DNA of 64,000 nt from Norana najaformis (GCA_964023275.1 OZ029914.1:51662530-51726529); one strand, 5' to 3'. Counted from the first letter of the stretch, positions 47,301-60,048 are shown. Notes: generated by a model from the sequence alone, not told the origin. Numbers and translations are program-made.

Positions 47301-48639
47301 CCCATGGTGCTACTGTGGAAAACGGTGGCAATGGTGGTCGTGGGATGGTGCAGGAGTACATGCATGACAGGAAAGCTTGATAAGAATTTTTCAGATACTC
47401 TGATACCTTGCAGGTGATTGACGTGAGATCTTTAGCAGTCTTTTACTTTCTATCTCCTCATTCTACTCTCTAACCCTTTTGCCGTTTGTGTCACTCGTTG
47501 CAAGCCTTCAAAAATAAGTTTTTTATTGTACAGGTTTTGCCTGACAATTTGCAAGTAGGACGTGCGTTTGTCTTCATGGCAGTAAATACACGAGGCCGTC
47601 TCTAGGCGTGGCAGGGTTCAACCCTTTCTAAAATGGGCCACGAAATATAAAAGACACGAGTTCCTTCGCCTTTTGTTTGGAATGCCATGAAAAAGATCTG
47701 ATAAATATCAGCAATTGACAAACATGCTTTGTAACTAGGCCTACATTGCAATGTAGCTACATCGGCTATACAACAGAGCATTCAACGAATGCATTCAGCT
47801 ATCGTTGCTCCAGATCAGTTGATAGTTCTTTGTCCAACTTTATTAAGTAACTGTGAGAATATTAATCCTTGGGGTCTTAAAAACTAACAATATTCCCTGT
47901 TTTTTGTTTAAAGAATAAGTAAAAGTCAACTTCACTGGTTTTTTTCTTCCCAAAATAAATCTGCAATCTATCAAATGTTTTATTGCATGTTATTTGAATT
48001 TGGGCTATTTTGAAGGTGTCTTCAAGTCAGCAAAAAGTATTATTTTGAAAAGTGCTCCTGGTCATTTGTTGGTTTTTAAGTGACTTTCATTTCTATATAT
48101 TTTATTTTTTGGGAATATTTAAAAATACATAATTATTAAACACTTCACTTCATCGATTAAAATGCAAGTTATCATCTCATTCCTATCTTTAGGACATTAC
48201 CGACAGTAACTTCATAGAATATTTTAGAAGAAAGTATGGTCAACTTGTTATCGCGATACAATATCAATTTTAATAGGGATTTTATCGAAGGAAAATATCT
48301 GCATTAGATTAGCTTGACTGAAAATTGAGAGAACTACTTTGCATGATAACAATCTTCCCCTGAAAATCCGACCTATTCTGGCTGATACACAAGAAACATT
48401 TTCAGTTAATTTTAAGACGAACCTTATAGCTCTGTCAGAAAGTCGTGTTCCAGCGCCTTTGAAAGGTTCTTAAAAGGCTTTATTCAAAACTGAACTAAAT
48501 AGGAGCATATTAAGCAATGTTTAGATCACAAGTTGACGTATCTACATTTTAATAATGAGAAATATGCATGTGTTTATATGCATGAACTTTCCTTAATCGA
48601 AATTGTAATCAAGAGAGTAAAATAGAGACAGAGCTTTTG

Positions 48640-49473
48640 TTCAGCTTCACTTTGAACTCAGTTCCTTGCGGTTACATTCAGCCCTCGGGAACAAAACATC
48701 AAACTGCAACCAGTGCTACACGTATATTGCTTGTACACGCGAGCCAATCTTAGACATATAAATAGTCGATATAAATAGCAAAGTAATAACTCATTTGAGG
48801 GCATCGCAGTCAACCCAGGGCCCTGAGTGGTTGGCCGGTCGCTTGTAAACAACAAGTTCCTTCAGCCATTAGCTAAGGCAATAATATCTCACGACCAGCG
48901 CAGTCTAGCTAACGCACTTACACCTCATTATCAGTGCAGACTACAGACAGATATTTGGTAAATATACAGTTTAGTCGATAGTTCAGTTAATGCCAAATTG
49001 TTCATAATCTTTCTCTGTTGACGATACTGTACATAAATTCAAAAATAATCTATTGACCTGGGTTCAGAGAGGGAATACATAAAATCATAGCAACGTGCGT
49101 GGATTGTTAAGTGAGCAGAGCAGAGCGGAAAACAGAAAATAAATATCAGGGCATGGATTCTCTTAATGTGTCATGAAATTTACGATGAGTCGATGGTAAA
49201 CGACATCGTCTTGTTCGGTTGCAGATACAAAACAAAGTCCGTAGCAATATAACTCTGTACGTCACGTGTGTTAGTTAATTTGCTTTCGCTTTGCATAAGT
49301 AACAACTGTACGATTGCGTAATTCGACATGAATCGCTGACAATAGGATCATTTGTAATTCATCGTCAAACTCCATTCGTCCCTTTTCTCCTCATTCGTTA
49401 AATCTTTCGTCTTTTGCGTTTGTACATTGAAAGGAATTTACGAGGAAACCGATTTCAGTAGACGCTGCTTAGA
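48640..49473 (+). promoter_or_regulatory. Conserved upstream block of receptor D (candidate promoter/5' UTR)
   Basis: Aligns with the blocks upstream of B and C; TATA-like CGATATAAATAG at about 48767; the final stretch before ATG is shared with B and C. Confidence 0.42.
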
Positions 49474-49546
49474 ATGGACTATCGAAACAGAATTTCATTA
49501 TTAACAAACGCAATCTTTTTGTTAATATTCACTTCATGCGGAAATG
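49474..49546 (+). CDS. Receptor D exon 1: signal peptide
   Basis: MDYRNRISLLTNAIFLLIFT with a hydrophobic core, donor G|GTACGT, phase 1, homologous to B exon 1. Confidence 0.8.
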
Positions 49547-52500
49547 GTACGTACAGCTAATCTACACATCTAAGCTACACGTCTAATCTAATCATCCACA
49601 AACATATCGGCCTAATTGTTTACTTTGCTAATTGCATACAAAAAGACTGAAAAGCTTGAATGTCTTTTATAATAGCGTATCAATAACACTGTCCGATATT
49701 ACTTAGTTTATAACAAACTTCAACGAAAATCAAACACACAATTTTAAGTCAATATGCTGCGTAGTGTTCGACGTAAGGTAAGGTAACGCTATATTCGTTT
49801 ATTCATTACACGACTACTTCAATTTTTAGATACGTGGTCCTGGAGTTGAAGGATTGAATTATGTCTACTGGAGCATAATATAACAAGTAACCGGACAACC
49901 TTTGCCAATACTTTATAAGAACTATAAAATTACTAACTAAAAAAGGAAGAGTACTTCGAAAAATTGCAACACATATAGACACAATTACTATAATTAATCT
50001 GATCATGGATTAATCCAGAGAAATTACGACAATATTTATCAAAAACAGACATAAGAACTAATAAAATGAAGGATAAATTATTATCATTATGCGCATGTAT
50101 GAAATCTACTGTGCACATATCACAACAGCATGAAAAACATAAGTAACATGCTTGTTAACACGTCGACTTAGCGATGTGTCTTGGACATGCCGAAGAGATA
50201 TAGACATAACATTTAGAAAGGATTATTATGGAGAAGCCGGGAATTAACAAAGGAACCAAAGTCAACATTACAGTATAAGAGAAATTTATAAACATATTTT
50301 CTCATATAGATCAGAATGTCGGACACTAAAAACAAGATGAGAGAAGAATTCTTACAAAAAATGCTTTGTTTCGGAAAGTGCAACAGTCTTTCTCTTATTA
50401 ATCGACGTTTCCCAATCACCCTATCTTGCATCCGATCTTGTATCATCCTACTACCACCTCACTATCGCTTTCCACCTGAGCAACACGCTGTCTCCAGAGG
50501 ACTGACCTCACTGGATTCTGAACTGGCACCGAAACTGAGCTCACCATTTTGGCTCTTGCAGATATAAGTTTTGCATTACATTATTAGTAGATTCTCTCAA
50601 GGCTCGCAATTCATTAAGCCTGAGTTGATCATCATCATCGCAATTCTACTGGTTAAGCTTCGCAAGTGAATCTTACATGCAAGACAATAATGCTATGTGG
50701 GAAATTGAGATTGTAGATCGTAGACTATGTATGTAAAGGTCCAAACAAACGTTTGTTTCATACAGGTGCGTATCAGGATTGCGTGTTGTCACTCAGAAAT
50801 ACCGTCGTTTACGAGGGAACACCGGATACGATTTTGAGCTGTACAGCTGAACCCAACGGCTCGGCGTGGTCGGTTAGGCCAACTTCAAATGCATCTAGAT
50901 CTTATCCAATCACCAACTTTGACGACACTGTTTCTCCTACTTTAAAGGGACTCTATGCAATTAACGGATCCGGTCTAATTGTACGCAACGCCACTATAAC
51001 GCCAACAGGCGGTCCAATATCTACTGCTGGATTATACTTCGTGCGATTTTCAGGCACTACCAACCAGACCGCGGCCAAATTAGTTGTTATCCGTAAGTAA
51101 ACTAAGTTTATTACACAATTCGATTATAAAAGATCTGAAAATACGGTGTGATTGGAACATAAAATCAACGTTGAGGGTGGAAATAATGCTGTTGATCTTA
51201 AAGGAACTTTGCAATTTGCCTGAGACCATGTTAAATTTAATTTAATTAATTAAATAATTGAAATGATAAGCGCATTTGTGTTATATGCGGGATTCAACTG
51301 AATAATGTTGGCGGGGTGTTTCCAATTAGAAAAGTCATAAAATCAAGTAAATCGTTGGATATTAAAAACATATGGCATAGAAATCGGTGTGTTCTAGGTT
51401 GATGAGTCGAGAACTTTAGACTTTTTCAGCGGCGTTAGCGGTATTTTAGTTGGGGTGCAGTACCTGGAGCAAAATTGAGGTGATCTGGCATGTCGAGCGC
51501 TAAGACTTGAGGACCCAACTATTCGGTTCACAATCAGGAAACCGTTAAAAGCGCTCATCGGTTCCGGGGCGCATCCAGGGAAACCAACGCAGTTTTTAAA
51601 CACTTTGTGTGTGTCCCTGTGAGTCCTTTGCTACTCTGTATTGTATTATAGTCATATAACGGTCGACAGAGCAAAGCCAATAGGCACATTCTGAGGGTTA
51701 AACTTAAAACATTGAATCGGATATTCAAGAATTTCGAGACTAATGAAATTGGACTCAGGGTTGCTCGATGCAAGAACGTCCGGCCAGCTACCTCACTGGA
51801 TAATACTTCACAGAGTGCAGACAGTTAGATACACTCACGATCTAGTGCTGAACACGTGCGATTGTCACAGCACATTTACAAAGCTACCAACAACTGTTGA
51901 CCTATTGTTGGTAAAAAATAACGCAACCTTGGGTTTGACTGAGCTCGTACAATTTCGTACATTAGAGACGTCATGCTATAACCAAAATCATCCATTTGCT
52001 CCTAAAAGCGAAACCTTTAATAAAGTTTCCAACCTATTTCTAATAGCTATATTTCAGAGTTCGACCGTACGTACGGAACGTACGCTATTTTTTCTGCTGA
52101 AATGCGTACCGTACGCGTACGCTATTTTTTGGCTAAATTACTAAATATCATACGCTAATTTTTCTGCATTACGTGTTAGCCGAAATATTTTTTTAAATAT
52201 AGAATTAACAAAGAACAACAAAAATTAAAAATTAAAGATCCGTCAGCCTGTTTTATTTCTGTTGATAAAATAATCAAATTATACAAAATAAAACCAAAAT
52301 AATAATTTACCTCTTCGCTGAAACGGAACTACAAATAAAAACTCTAAAGTGACGTAATAAAGACTAGAAAAAAAACGACGAGAAAATGACGAGAAAAAAA
52401 ATGTGACGTCACGAGAAGCAACTAATATTAAAGGCTGCTCATACGTACGGAATACGAACGTACCGTACGGCGTACGCTATTATTTTTAGTAAATTACGTA

Positions 52501-55500
52501 CCGTACGCGTACGCTATCTTCTGCCCTAACGTACGGTCGAGCTTTGCTATATTTCTCCCGTCTTGCCAGATCCATTACGTAGATTACATCATCTCTTTCT
52601 CACTCCATTTAAAATCGGTCCACAAGCTCAATATTTGGTAAGTTTGTATGAGACCGGTCGGCATTAAACGAACCTCAGTAGAACTAATGATTAGAAAGGT
52701 CAGTGGCAGCGTCTTTCCCGCAACTAGTTTGAGAATAAACCTTCGACTTAAAAGCCCACATGCTACATATGCATTATATATATATAATTCAGCAAATTCA
52801 CAAGTTAACACTGGAAATTGTTAGCTTTATAGCAATATTATTATTTTACGTCTTTGTATGAGACTGGTCGGCATTAAACGAACCTCAGTAGAACTAGTGA
52901 TTAGAAAGGTCAGTGGCAGCGTCTTTCCCGCATCTAGTTTGAGAATAAACCTTCGACTTAAAAGCCCACATGCTACATATGCATTATATATATATATAAT
53001 TCAGCAAATTCACAAGTTAACACTGGAAATTGTTAGCTTTATAGCAATATTATTATTTTGAGTTATTGGATTCTCGCAGGCTCTGGTCCGATCTGTTCCT
53101 GCATTCAGTTGGCTTACGACGCCGTCAACATATCATGCAACATCGTTTATGCCGATCATTCAATCGCTCCGATCAAAGAAATTGTAAACTGTACAGCAAA
53201 TGGTCAAGTTTATACGTTGAATACACCCAACAGAACTCCAAATGTGGTCAACTCATCGACCTTATATGTTTACGACTCTACATCGACCATCACCATTAAT
53301 AACACCGCTCCAACTACTTATGATTGTAAATTGACGTTTTCTGCACCACCTCCAAGTGACCTCGCTAAATACCCTTATATAGCACGGAATGCACCTGATT
53401 TCAGTGCATCCTTTACAGGTGAGTGTGATTCAAACGGTGATAATTACTGTCGCCATTTTGACTTTGATTAGAAAACTTATTTCCTTTTATGGCGATTCTA
53501 AAACTCTTAATTAGCTGCTAATTCTTCACTGTGTATCTTAGCTCCTTTCCACATTCAAGTCACATTCAAGTCTTTTAAAATTCCGTACGACTGTCATTGA
53601 TTTTAACCTGAACTCATGTTCAGCTACTCTCTCGGCCTTGGCCATGCTACGGCGTTATATAAATCGTCTTATTATTACTACTATTATTTTGTTATGCCAC
53701 TGTGAATTTACAATGTACTTGAACTTCTTTTGGAAAGGAAAAAACTATCGACGACACGTCAATACTAATAAAAAAGTCTAAGCAATAGGCTAATCCGAGA
53801 GTTCACTTAGCAGAAGCATGATCAAATGACAAGGATCTGAATTAGAAATATTGTTTGTTCAATTCGATCATCAAACAATTGCTGGTACTGGTATCTACTA
53901 GCAAAGATGATGCTGGTATTTACTAGAAAAGGTGGTACTGGTATCTACTAGCAAATTAAGTTACTAATTGCTTAATGTACATAGGCAGAGTTTATTTTAA
54001 CTTATTTATATCAGGGTTGTTAGCTATTTGTTTATTTCGGGCACATACGCGAACAATTGGTCATGGCAAAAGTAGCAGTCTTGGCTACATCATCTCCCAA
54101 CATATTAGGTTTTGTCTCGGTTAGTAGTTTAGCACTGCAGCAAACCACGCAGCAACTGATCCATAGAACTTGAAATCGATCACCATACGATGTCCAATAC
54201 AATACAATACGATAGAACAGTTATTTGATAATGCCCTCCTTACAAAGTTCAGAAGAGCACGAGTAAATTCTACAATTCTGTCCTCATTTCAACCAAATCA
54301 CAGAGAAGTTCAATGAACAATAATTTTATTGTAATTACTTTACTTGTTCAACTGTTCATTTTCTTATAGCTTAGTATAGCATTTAAAATTTAGCAAAGCT
54401 ATAAGAATTCTGTTCTGGACGATTGATTTAGTTGGCGAGGGACCAACAACCACTATGCCATCAACTCTACCTACTAAACAACTAACTGCAACTACTCCAT
54501 TATCCACGACAACGGAACCACAAACTACAACTGAGCCACAAACTGCAACGGAACCACAAAGTGCAACAACTACTTCGTTACCACTGACAACAACTCCAAC
54601 ACTATCGACAACCGTTTCGGACAGTAAGTATAAGTGTAATGTTGACGGTTGAGTTTATGAAACTCTGAACCAGAAGGTCAAGTGCTTCTTTCTGTTGGTG
54701 AAAACTATGAAACTTGTAAATATGTTTTAAGAAAAAAATAGCATTAATATAAGCACACTACTGAAAGGAAAGATATCAGGTAGGGCTACGAAAATATAAT
54801 GGACTGCGATTCAATTCCAGGATATTAAATTCTTTCATAACTCCAATCAAGCTGATAGCAGTATAATATAATATAATATTACTGATATAAGTGGGTAAAA
54901 GTCCTGTGTTCCACAATGAGAAATTTGACACAGCTAAATGCTGCAGTGGAAGAAACTATTGCTTGGTTCCACGTGCGCAGTTCAGTAGAAACGCGATAAA
55001 TATATTATGTCATAGTAACCTACTGTAAGTTACTGTTTACTTGCCCAAAGCACAGTCCGCAGAACATAGTGGCTTACAGAGTTGAGATGCTACTGTACGC
55101 ACTTGAAAGCATATCTTCTTTAATCTCGAATGTTTAGGGCACTCAACGATGAAACGTACTAACAAGAGTAATGTTGCTGAACTGGGTTTGTAGGCAAAGA
55201 GATTCTGTTAGCGGTCGAAGTTGTACTGGCTGTTATCTTCGGTTGTCTCTTGCTCACAACTGTTGTCTGTTGGTGCTGGTGTTGGTGTTGGTGGTTCGGA
55301 CGATACCCAAGGTAATATTTCAATTAAAGACCTTCAAAACAATGTTTCATTATTGCATGTTAAGGCTGGGTCTGTCTGAAAGACTTTTTAACTTTATACT
55401 GTTGATACAATACCTAACTCAGTTCACTCTTTTATGAAGTTGTATTAGATCTGTTTGTTTTTTGTTGTATTAAGTTGTATTAATTCTCTTAATCTGAAGT

Positions 55501-55955
55501 GTGCCGCCTTCTGAGCGGAATTTCTCTGAATGCTTTTGTAAGAAATACTCTTCAAAATGATCAAATATAGTTAATAATAACCTGTCCAATGTAAAAAGTA
55601 TTTAGGGTCGAGGTTTAAAGAAGTTTATTTTTAATGTTACTTACTGCAATCACTTCAAAGGTAATATTCTGCAGTACATTTTTGTCTGCAGACTACTTGT
55701 AGTGAAGCAAATTATAAAACTTCTAAATGCCATCTTACATCGTGCAGTTGTCATCTGACAATATGAACTGGCTTTAAATTAAATGACATACATAAATTTC
55801 TCGTTGTTTCAATTTTTCTTTTCTGTCTCAGGTTTGAAGTCATTAGACCCAGAGCCTATGATTATGGCTTTCGGGGCGGCAGATACATCAGGCGATACAC
55901 AGGCAATTCTTTCCGACGCATTCAACTCAGATACCAAGAACAACCGTTTTACTAA
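49474..55955 (+). CDS. Receptor D: two Ig-like domains, short stalk, novel TM and tail (complete)
   Basis: Six exons: 49474-49546, 50766-51092, 53080-53418, 54432-54623, 55194-55311, 55832-55955. They join to 1173 bases (390 residues plus TAA) with no internal stop. Signal peptide and both Ig domains are close relatives of B; A's Ig2 is the nearest match to its Ig2. The stalk is short (64 residues). The TM exon and tail have no visible similarity to A, B or C: TM ILLAVEVVLAVIFGCLLLTT, then CWCWCWCWW at the inner membrane face, then an Arg/Tyr/Gly-rich tail (YDYGFRGGRYIRRYTG). Phases match B, so the modules were exchangeable. Role inferred as a surface receptor with a different cytoplasmic output. 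Confidence 0.83.
50766..51092 (+). CDS. Receptor D exon 2: Ig-like domain 1
   Basis: Acceptor TACAG at 50765, donor C|GTAAGT, 327 bases. YQDCVLSL A-strand Cys, ILSC B-strand Cys, SAWSVRP, STAGLYFVRF lacking the F-strand Cys. Confidence 0.85.
52046..52555. mobile_element. MITE with CGTACG-rich terminal inverted repeats and 10-base target duplication
   Basis: GCTATATTTC at 52046-52055 and 52546-52555 brackets a 490-base insert. Its ends are inverted repeats about 21 bases long (CGACCGTACGT core, four mismatches) plus further sub-terminal copies of CGTACG motifs. The matching B intron has the uninterrupted site. Target duplication length suggests a Mutator-like (MULE) superfamily element; no coding capacity. 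Confidence 0.82.
52641..53060. repeat. Tandem duplication, 210-base unit, two copies
   Basis: Unit starting TTTGTATGAGAC (52644) recurs at 52854 with very few differences, ending shortly before the Ig2 acceptor of receptor D. Recent and intronic. Confidence 0.88.
53080..53418 (+). CDS. Receptor D exon 3: Ig-like domain 2
   Basis: Acceptor TCGCAG at 53079, donor G|GTGAGT, 339 bases. ICSC, NISC, VNCTANG (Cys for Trp), TYDC, then ARNAPDF. Confidence 0.86.
53876..53960. repeat. Short tandem repeat of about 25-35 bases
   Basis: Three degenerate copies of GGTATCTACTAGCAAA-type units in the intron between Ig2 and stalk of receptor D. Confidence 0.6.
54432..54623 (+). CDS. Receptor D exon 4: short Thr-rich stalk
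   Basis: Acceptor ATTTAG at 54431, donor A|GTAAGT, 192 bases. VGEGPTTTMPSTL, then TEPQTTTEPQTATEPQ repeats. Confidence 0.8.
55194..55311 (+). CDS. Receptor D exon 5: transmembrane segment with Cys-Trp run
   Basis: Acceptor TTGTAG at 55193, donor AG|GTAATA, 118 bases, phase 1 to 2 as in the other members. Encodes SKEILLAVEVVLAVIFG, then LLLTTVVCWCWCWCWWFG and RYPR. The alternating Cys-Trp run comes from a short TGGTGTTGG-type repeat. Confidence 0.78.
55832..55955 (+). CDS. Receptor D exon 6: cytoplasmic tail
   Basis: Acceptor TCTCAG at 55831, stop TAA 55953-55955. About 41 residues: RFEVIRPRAYDYGFRGGRY, then RRYTGNSFRRIQLRYQEQPFY. Strongly basic and Tyr-rich; no ITAM or ITIM seen. Other frames through this exon are shadows. 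Confidence 0.75.
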
Positions 55956-57357
55956 TTCCGAAATAAATACCGTAGTTTGTCCAAGAAACACTGTGTAATA
56001 CTAACAGCCATGCGATGCCGTCGTTGGACGGTTTAGGTCTGTATGCATTGATTTACGATATGTCACTGTTATTATGTGTTTGATGTTTCATGGGCAAGGT
56101 GCAATATTACACCACAGCAGACAAGACTAGTTATTTCTAATGCTTTATATGTAGTAACCGATTTGCAACTTTATATGAAATATAGATCTTGAACAGACAG
56201 TAATCATGAACGTAGGTGTATTGGTTATATATATATATATATATACAATTGTATTTCGTTTCCGTGGCTCAATTGTGAGCGCTGCAACATTTTGTATCGT
56301 GACGTATTTCCTTCCAATGATACAAAGTACAGATTCGTTTATTATTTTTAATTTTATGATAGAAATAGGTATTTGTGAACAATAATGTTCCATCACTTTA
56401 TGTTGTGTATTGCAGATGTGTCCTATTTCAGTTCAAGTTATGAACTTGGAAAAAGTGGCCCTTTTCAGAATATTTTGATTCTCTGTCATGAGTTATCACT
56501 TAGGTCTGTGCTAGGCATCGTTCGAGCCAATAAAATCGAATAGTTGAAGTCCACCTGTTTCTCTTACTGGCTTTAGTAGTTGATATCATTTTACTACAGA
56601 GACAAAATATTTGACAGAAACTATCGTTAACTGATTTGTCAGTTTGCACCTTACATGATGTCTGTTCAATTTTCATCGGTATTGAAATATTCATCAAACC
56701 TTATTAAAGACGCTTATGATCTTGGACTACACATCTTATAGCCTATAACTGGACAAATTAATCAGTTGGCTGAAAGAATTAGGTCTAACAATTAAGGCTT
56801 AATTTAATTAAGACAATTTAATTAACTAACAATTAAAGCTTTCTTACTCAATATAATTATAAGGTTTATAATGTGTAATGACGATGGCTTGTGATTTTTA
56901 TTTAACTAGAAATTCAGCTGAAACTCTGTCTCGAACTGAGTTTTTGATGATTTCTGATCAGTGTCCTAAGATCTGTCATTCTGTTTCAACTTTCTTCACT
57001 AGCCTGTTACCTATATCTCACGTAAACTATTGGAATTGAATGGGTTTTAACAGTGATTTCCTGGGGAAGTTGCTGTTCAGCGATGCTGTGTCATAACAAA
57101 GATGATTAGCGTCGCCCTCCTCCTTATTCCAGGCTTCGGACAGAAATTACCCGATTACTGCAATGGTCGAGTGCTTTTTTAATTTCAGAAGACTCGGGCA
57201 TTCTTATTATTTTAAGGGCAATATGGGTATAACAAAGGTTGCTTTAGACTCTTAACTCTAGCCCTCTGATAATAAATACACTAACCTGGTTAGACTATTC
57301 AGTTTGGCACAGATTTCACAGTTTCCATATTAGCTGTTTATTTGTGGCGATAATGTA

Positions 57358-57400
57358 TTTTAACTGAGCTATATAAATTTGCGATTACAATTACAATGAC
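57358..57400 (+). mobile_element. LINE 3' tail fragment
   Basis: GCTATATAAATTTGCGATTACAATTACAA, the same kind of 3' end as the LINE in receptor C intron 1. Confidence 0.55.
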
Positions 57401-57600
57401 TATTGTTTAGTACTAGACAAGTTAATTGTATCTGCTCGTGATTCGCTAGATGTCGTGACAGCCACAGTAGTTGGTGGTTTTGTCCCCAGGCTCCAACCTT
57501 CTTCACAATTAGACTGCTGAGATTGTGATTTCCAGTCATGTATTTCTGCTCCGCAAACAGTTCTTAAGGGCGTAGCACAACGTGTGTATGTGAATAAAAG

Positions 57601-57735
57601 TATATATCTCCGAAATTTCTCAGCGCCACACAAAAGCAGGAAGACTAGCTTTACACTGGCGCTATATCAAATCAAGTTCGCAAGAGCCAGTTTGCTGAGG
57701 TCAGTTTGGTGCCAGGTCAGAACCTGGGAGCACCC
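57601..57735 (+). repeat. Interspersed repeat copy
   Basis: CTCCGAAATTTCTCAGCGCC start, GGCGCTATATCAAATCAAG and AGAGCCAG blocks as in the copies at 14640 and 33207. Confidence 0.6.
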
Positions 57736-57745
57736 CTGGGCAGAG

Positions 57746-57768
57746 GGTTAGGGTTAGGGGTTAGGGTG
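57746..57768. repeat. Short interstitial telomere-like repeat
   Basis: GGTTAGGGTTAGGGGTTAGGG, about three TTAGGG-type units. Too short to imply a chromosome end. Confidence 0.7.
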
Positions 57769-59260
57769 TTAAAGTGCTTAAGTCCCCTCCACCCCACTGA
57801 CGAAGATCTGTTACTGAATGCGATGTAACAGATGCAGAGCTATAAAGATATCGCACGAAGTGTAACTACATGCATTACTGACTTGCTTTTAACTGATGAC
57901 AGAATGCTGGACACACTTTTCTCTTGTGATCAGATCTCTTTGTGAATGTGTTGCCCGAGAGATTGTGGTTGTCTTCTTCAGAATAGCAGCCCCAGCAGAG
58001 CAAAGAGAGCCGTTAACAACTGTCGTGCATCGTAATTTGGGTATCAGCGTAGCAGCACTTTTTAAAATATCTCCAAGGCGCACTATAAATTCTCTCTTTT
58101 CTGTTGACCGATGACGTCCTTTCACTGCAAGACGAGGTTTGCAATAAACAAAGACATTCTATGATTAATCTGTTCCTCCTTTTCATAATAAATCCTTCTT
58201 ATAACCCTGATCCAAATGTTCTCTCGATTCTATAGGGTTAAGGCTGTAGGGCTGCACTACAATGTTCCGTTGCAACACAGTAGAAGATATGGAAGTCACG
58301 TTGAAAGAATTAGTGGAAGAGCAACTGATGGGCGTTGCTTGTGTTGGGCGGATCGAGACGAGCTGGGCGGAGAGTCTATGTGCTCTCTGGGCGGCTCTGT
58401 TTCGACGATCCTTTTGTCACAGACTCGAACCCCATTTCAATTTAATCCCATTTCGCCCTCTATCTTCACCGTTTTGCCATCGACGGCTTCAAAAGATGGA
58501 TTTCTTCAAGTCCATTCGCCTCAAGAGTTTTAGTCAAACCCACGACCAAACAGCGGCGTTCTAATTAACTCCTTCGCTAAGTTATGTTTGCTACTTCAAG
58601 CTGAACTACTAAGCCTATGAGTTTTGATACTACGCGTAGCCTACAACAGACTCCTCAGATCTAAGACGAAGACGAGAGGCGAAGGATAGCAGACGCTGTA
58701 AACATGTTTTTCTTCTAAGAACTCTGTCGGAAATTTAAATGAAAGCCGTAATAGCACATGTTGCAACTGTAGGCCTACTGCACTGATCGGGCGAATTGGC
58801 GTTGGTCGCACTTAGGGGTCTAGGTAGCCAACCACGAGTACACTGTGCAGACGCCAGATGTATTAATTCTGTATGACACAGATCAAATAACTTGTGCTGC
58901 CTATACAGTAAAATCCCTAATTTTAAAGATCTCGGCGAAAAGTCCGAATTCCCTCCAACTTCCTTGTATGTGTTTACTTGTTTCTCTAAAGCGACTTTAT
59001 TGCCTGGACCTTGCTTATTTTCAACGAATTTATCGGTTGAAATCATTCATCTTTGAATGGGCGCCATGCCACTTGATCCTTGAGCATGAGCCGTGCTAAC
59101 CCTAGATACAAAATATAGTAAGATTGGTATGCGAGAAAAATTGTGACGTACGCTTTAACCGAAATAGCCATTAGTAGGTCTAATTAATGACTACAGTTAG
59201 GCCTATATATTCGTCGACTGATGCTAACTCAACTGCAATTTTATGCAGCAAACTATGTAT

Positions 59261-59372
59261 CGTAATCATAGTCTCGAGATTTCTACAGCACCCAAACGAA
59301 AGCTAAGTCGCGGGAACCAGCTTATTCTCTGGCGCTCAATCAAAAACAAAATCGGTAGACAAGAAGGGTTCG
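59261..59372 (-). mobile_element. LINE 3' end fragment
   Basis: Close match to the 3' end of the LINE near 16780-16870 (CTCGAGATTTCTACAGC, AAGCTAAGTCGCGGGAA blocks), minus orientation. Confidence 0.7.
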
Positions 59373-59798
59373 GTTCCAGTATGTCTACAATACAAATAAT
59401 ACTCAGAAAGAGGCAGAAATTGCGTAAGGATTGAAAATCATAAATCATAAAAAAAGCAGAAGTTCTGACTCGTGGACTTGCAATTAATGTGCACATGCGT
59501 TTAATTTTACTTGCTAACCCTAGATACGAAATGTAATAAGACATGGCGCACATAAAATTCTGGAATGCACGTTGCGAAGGTGTATAGAGCCTACTGGTAT
59601 GATAATATAACTGTTAAATGTGTTCGTGGTCTTCTGCCTTAGAGATTTCTTTGGAACAGAGAGGCGGTTGTATTTGGTTAGTTACTTTAGATTTGCCTTT
59701 TAATAGGATTTTCATTAGTCAGAGTGTGTTTAAGGATTATGCGAGAGATTGACAAAGACGTCACCCCTCTGAACTCATATATGTTCAGTCACGTGGTG

Positions 59799-59808
59799 CT
59801 ATTTAAAC
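59799..59808 (+). promoter_or_regulatory. Candidate TATA box of receptor E
   Basis: CTATTTAAAC about 175 bases before the E start codon, a plausible core promoter distance with a short 5' UTR. Consensus only. Confidence 0.3.
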
Positions 59809-59975
59809 TCGACTGCTATTCAGCAGCACATTGCCATTGCTATATACGTACCTTTCGACCAAAGCTGCGCAAATATGGACTAACCGTCGGAATTAGAGTC
59901 TTAGAGCAGACAGACAACTAACCGTCTTGAGACTGCTTTTGCCAAGTGTAAATTTAAATCCAGCTCAGTGTGAAG

Positions 59976-60048
59976 ATGTTTCGCGTTCAAAATGATCTTC
60001 TGTTGACAGCAGTAATCGTAGCAAACTCGCTCTTTGTCATCTCCAGAG
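59976..60048 (+). CDS. Receptor E exon 1: signal peptide
   Basis: MFRVQNDLLLTAVIVANSLF, hydrophobic core, donor G|GTAAGC, phase 1. Confidence 0.75.

Larger units (their letters stand above)
43319..49473. other. Intergenic C-D: array spacer with one large insertion, no receptor gene
   Basis: Matches the A-B and B-C spacers over much of its length. A block at 45011-46350 interrupts the alignment (see separate entry). An interspersed repeat copy lies at about 47163-47300. The conserved upstream block of D occupies about 48640-49473. Confidence 0.6.
55956..59975. other. Intergenic D-E: no gene recognised
   Basis: Contains a TA run (about 56228-56246), a LINE 3' tail (57358-57400), an interspersed repeat (57601-57735), a short telomere-like TTAGGG run (57746-57768) and a minus-strand LINE 3' fragment (59261-59372). 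Overlapping open frames near 57890-58125 and 58216-58564 have no recognisable domain and I do not call them genes. Confidence 0.55.

Noticed and set aside
57746..57768. Telomere
   Set aside because: Only about three TTAGGG units inside normal spacer.
58216..58564. Two overlapping 100-105 codon frames between D and E
   Set aside because: No recognisable domain, no splice-compatible neighbours, and two frames overlap without a clear winner.
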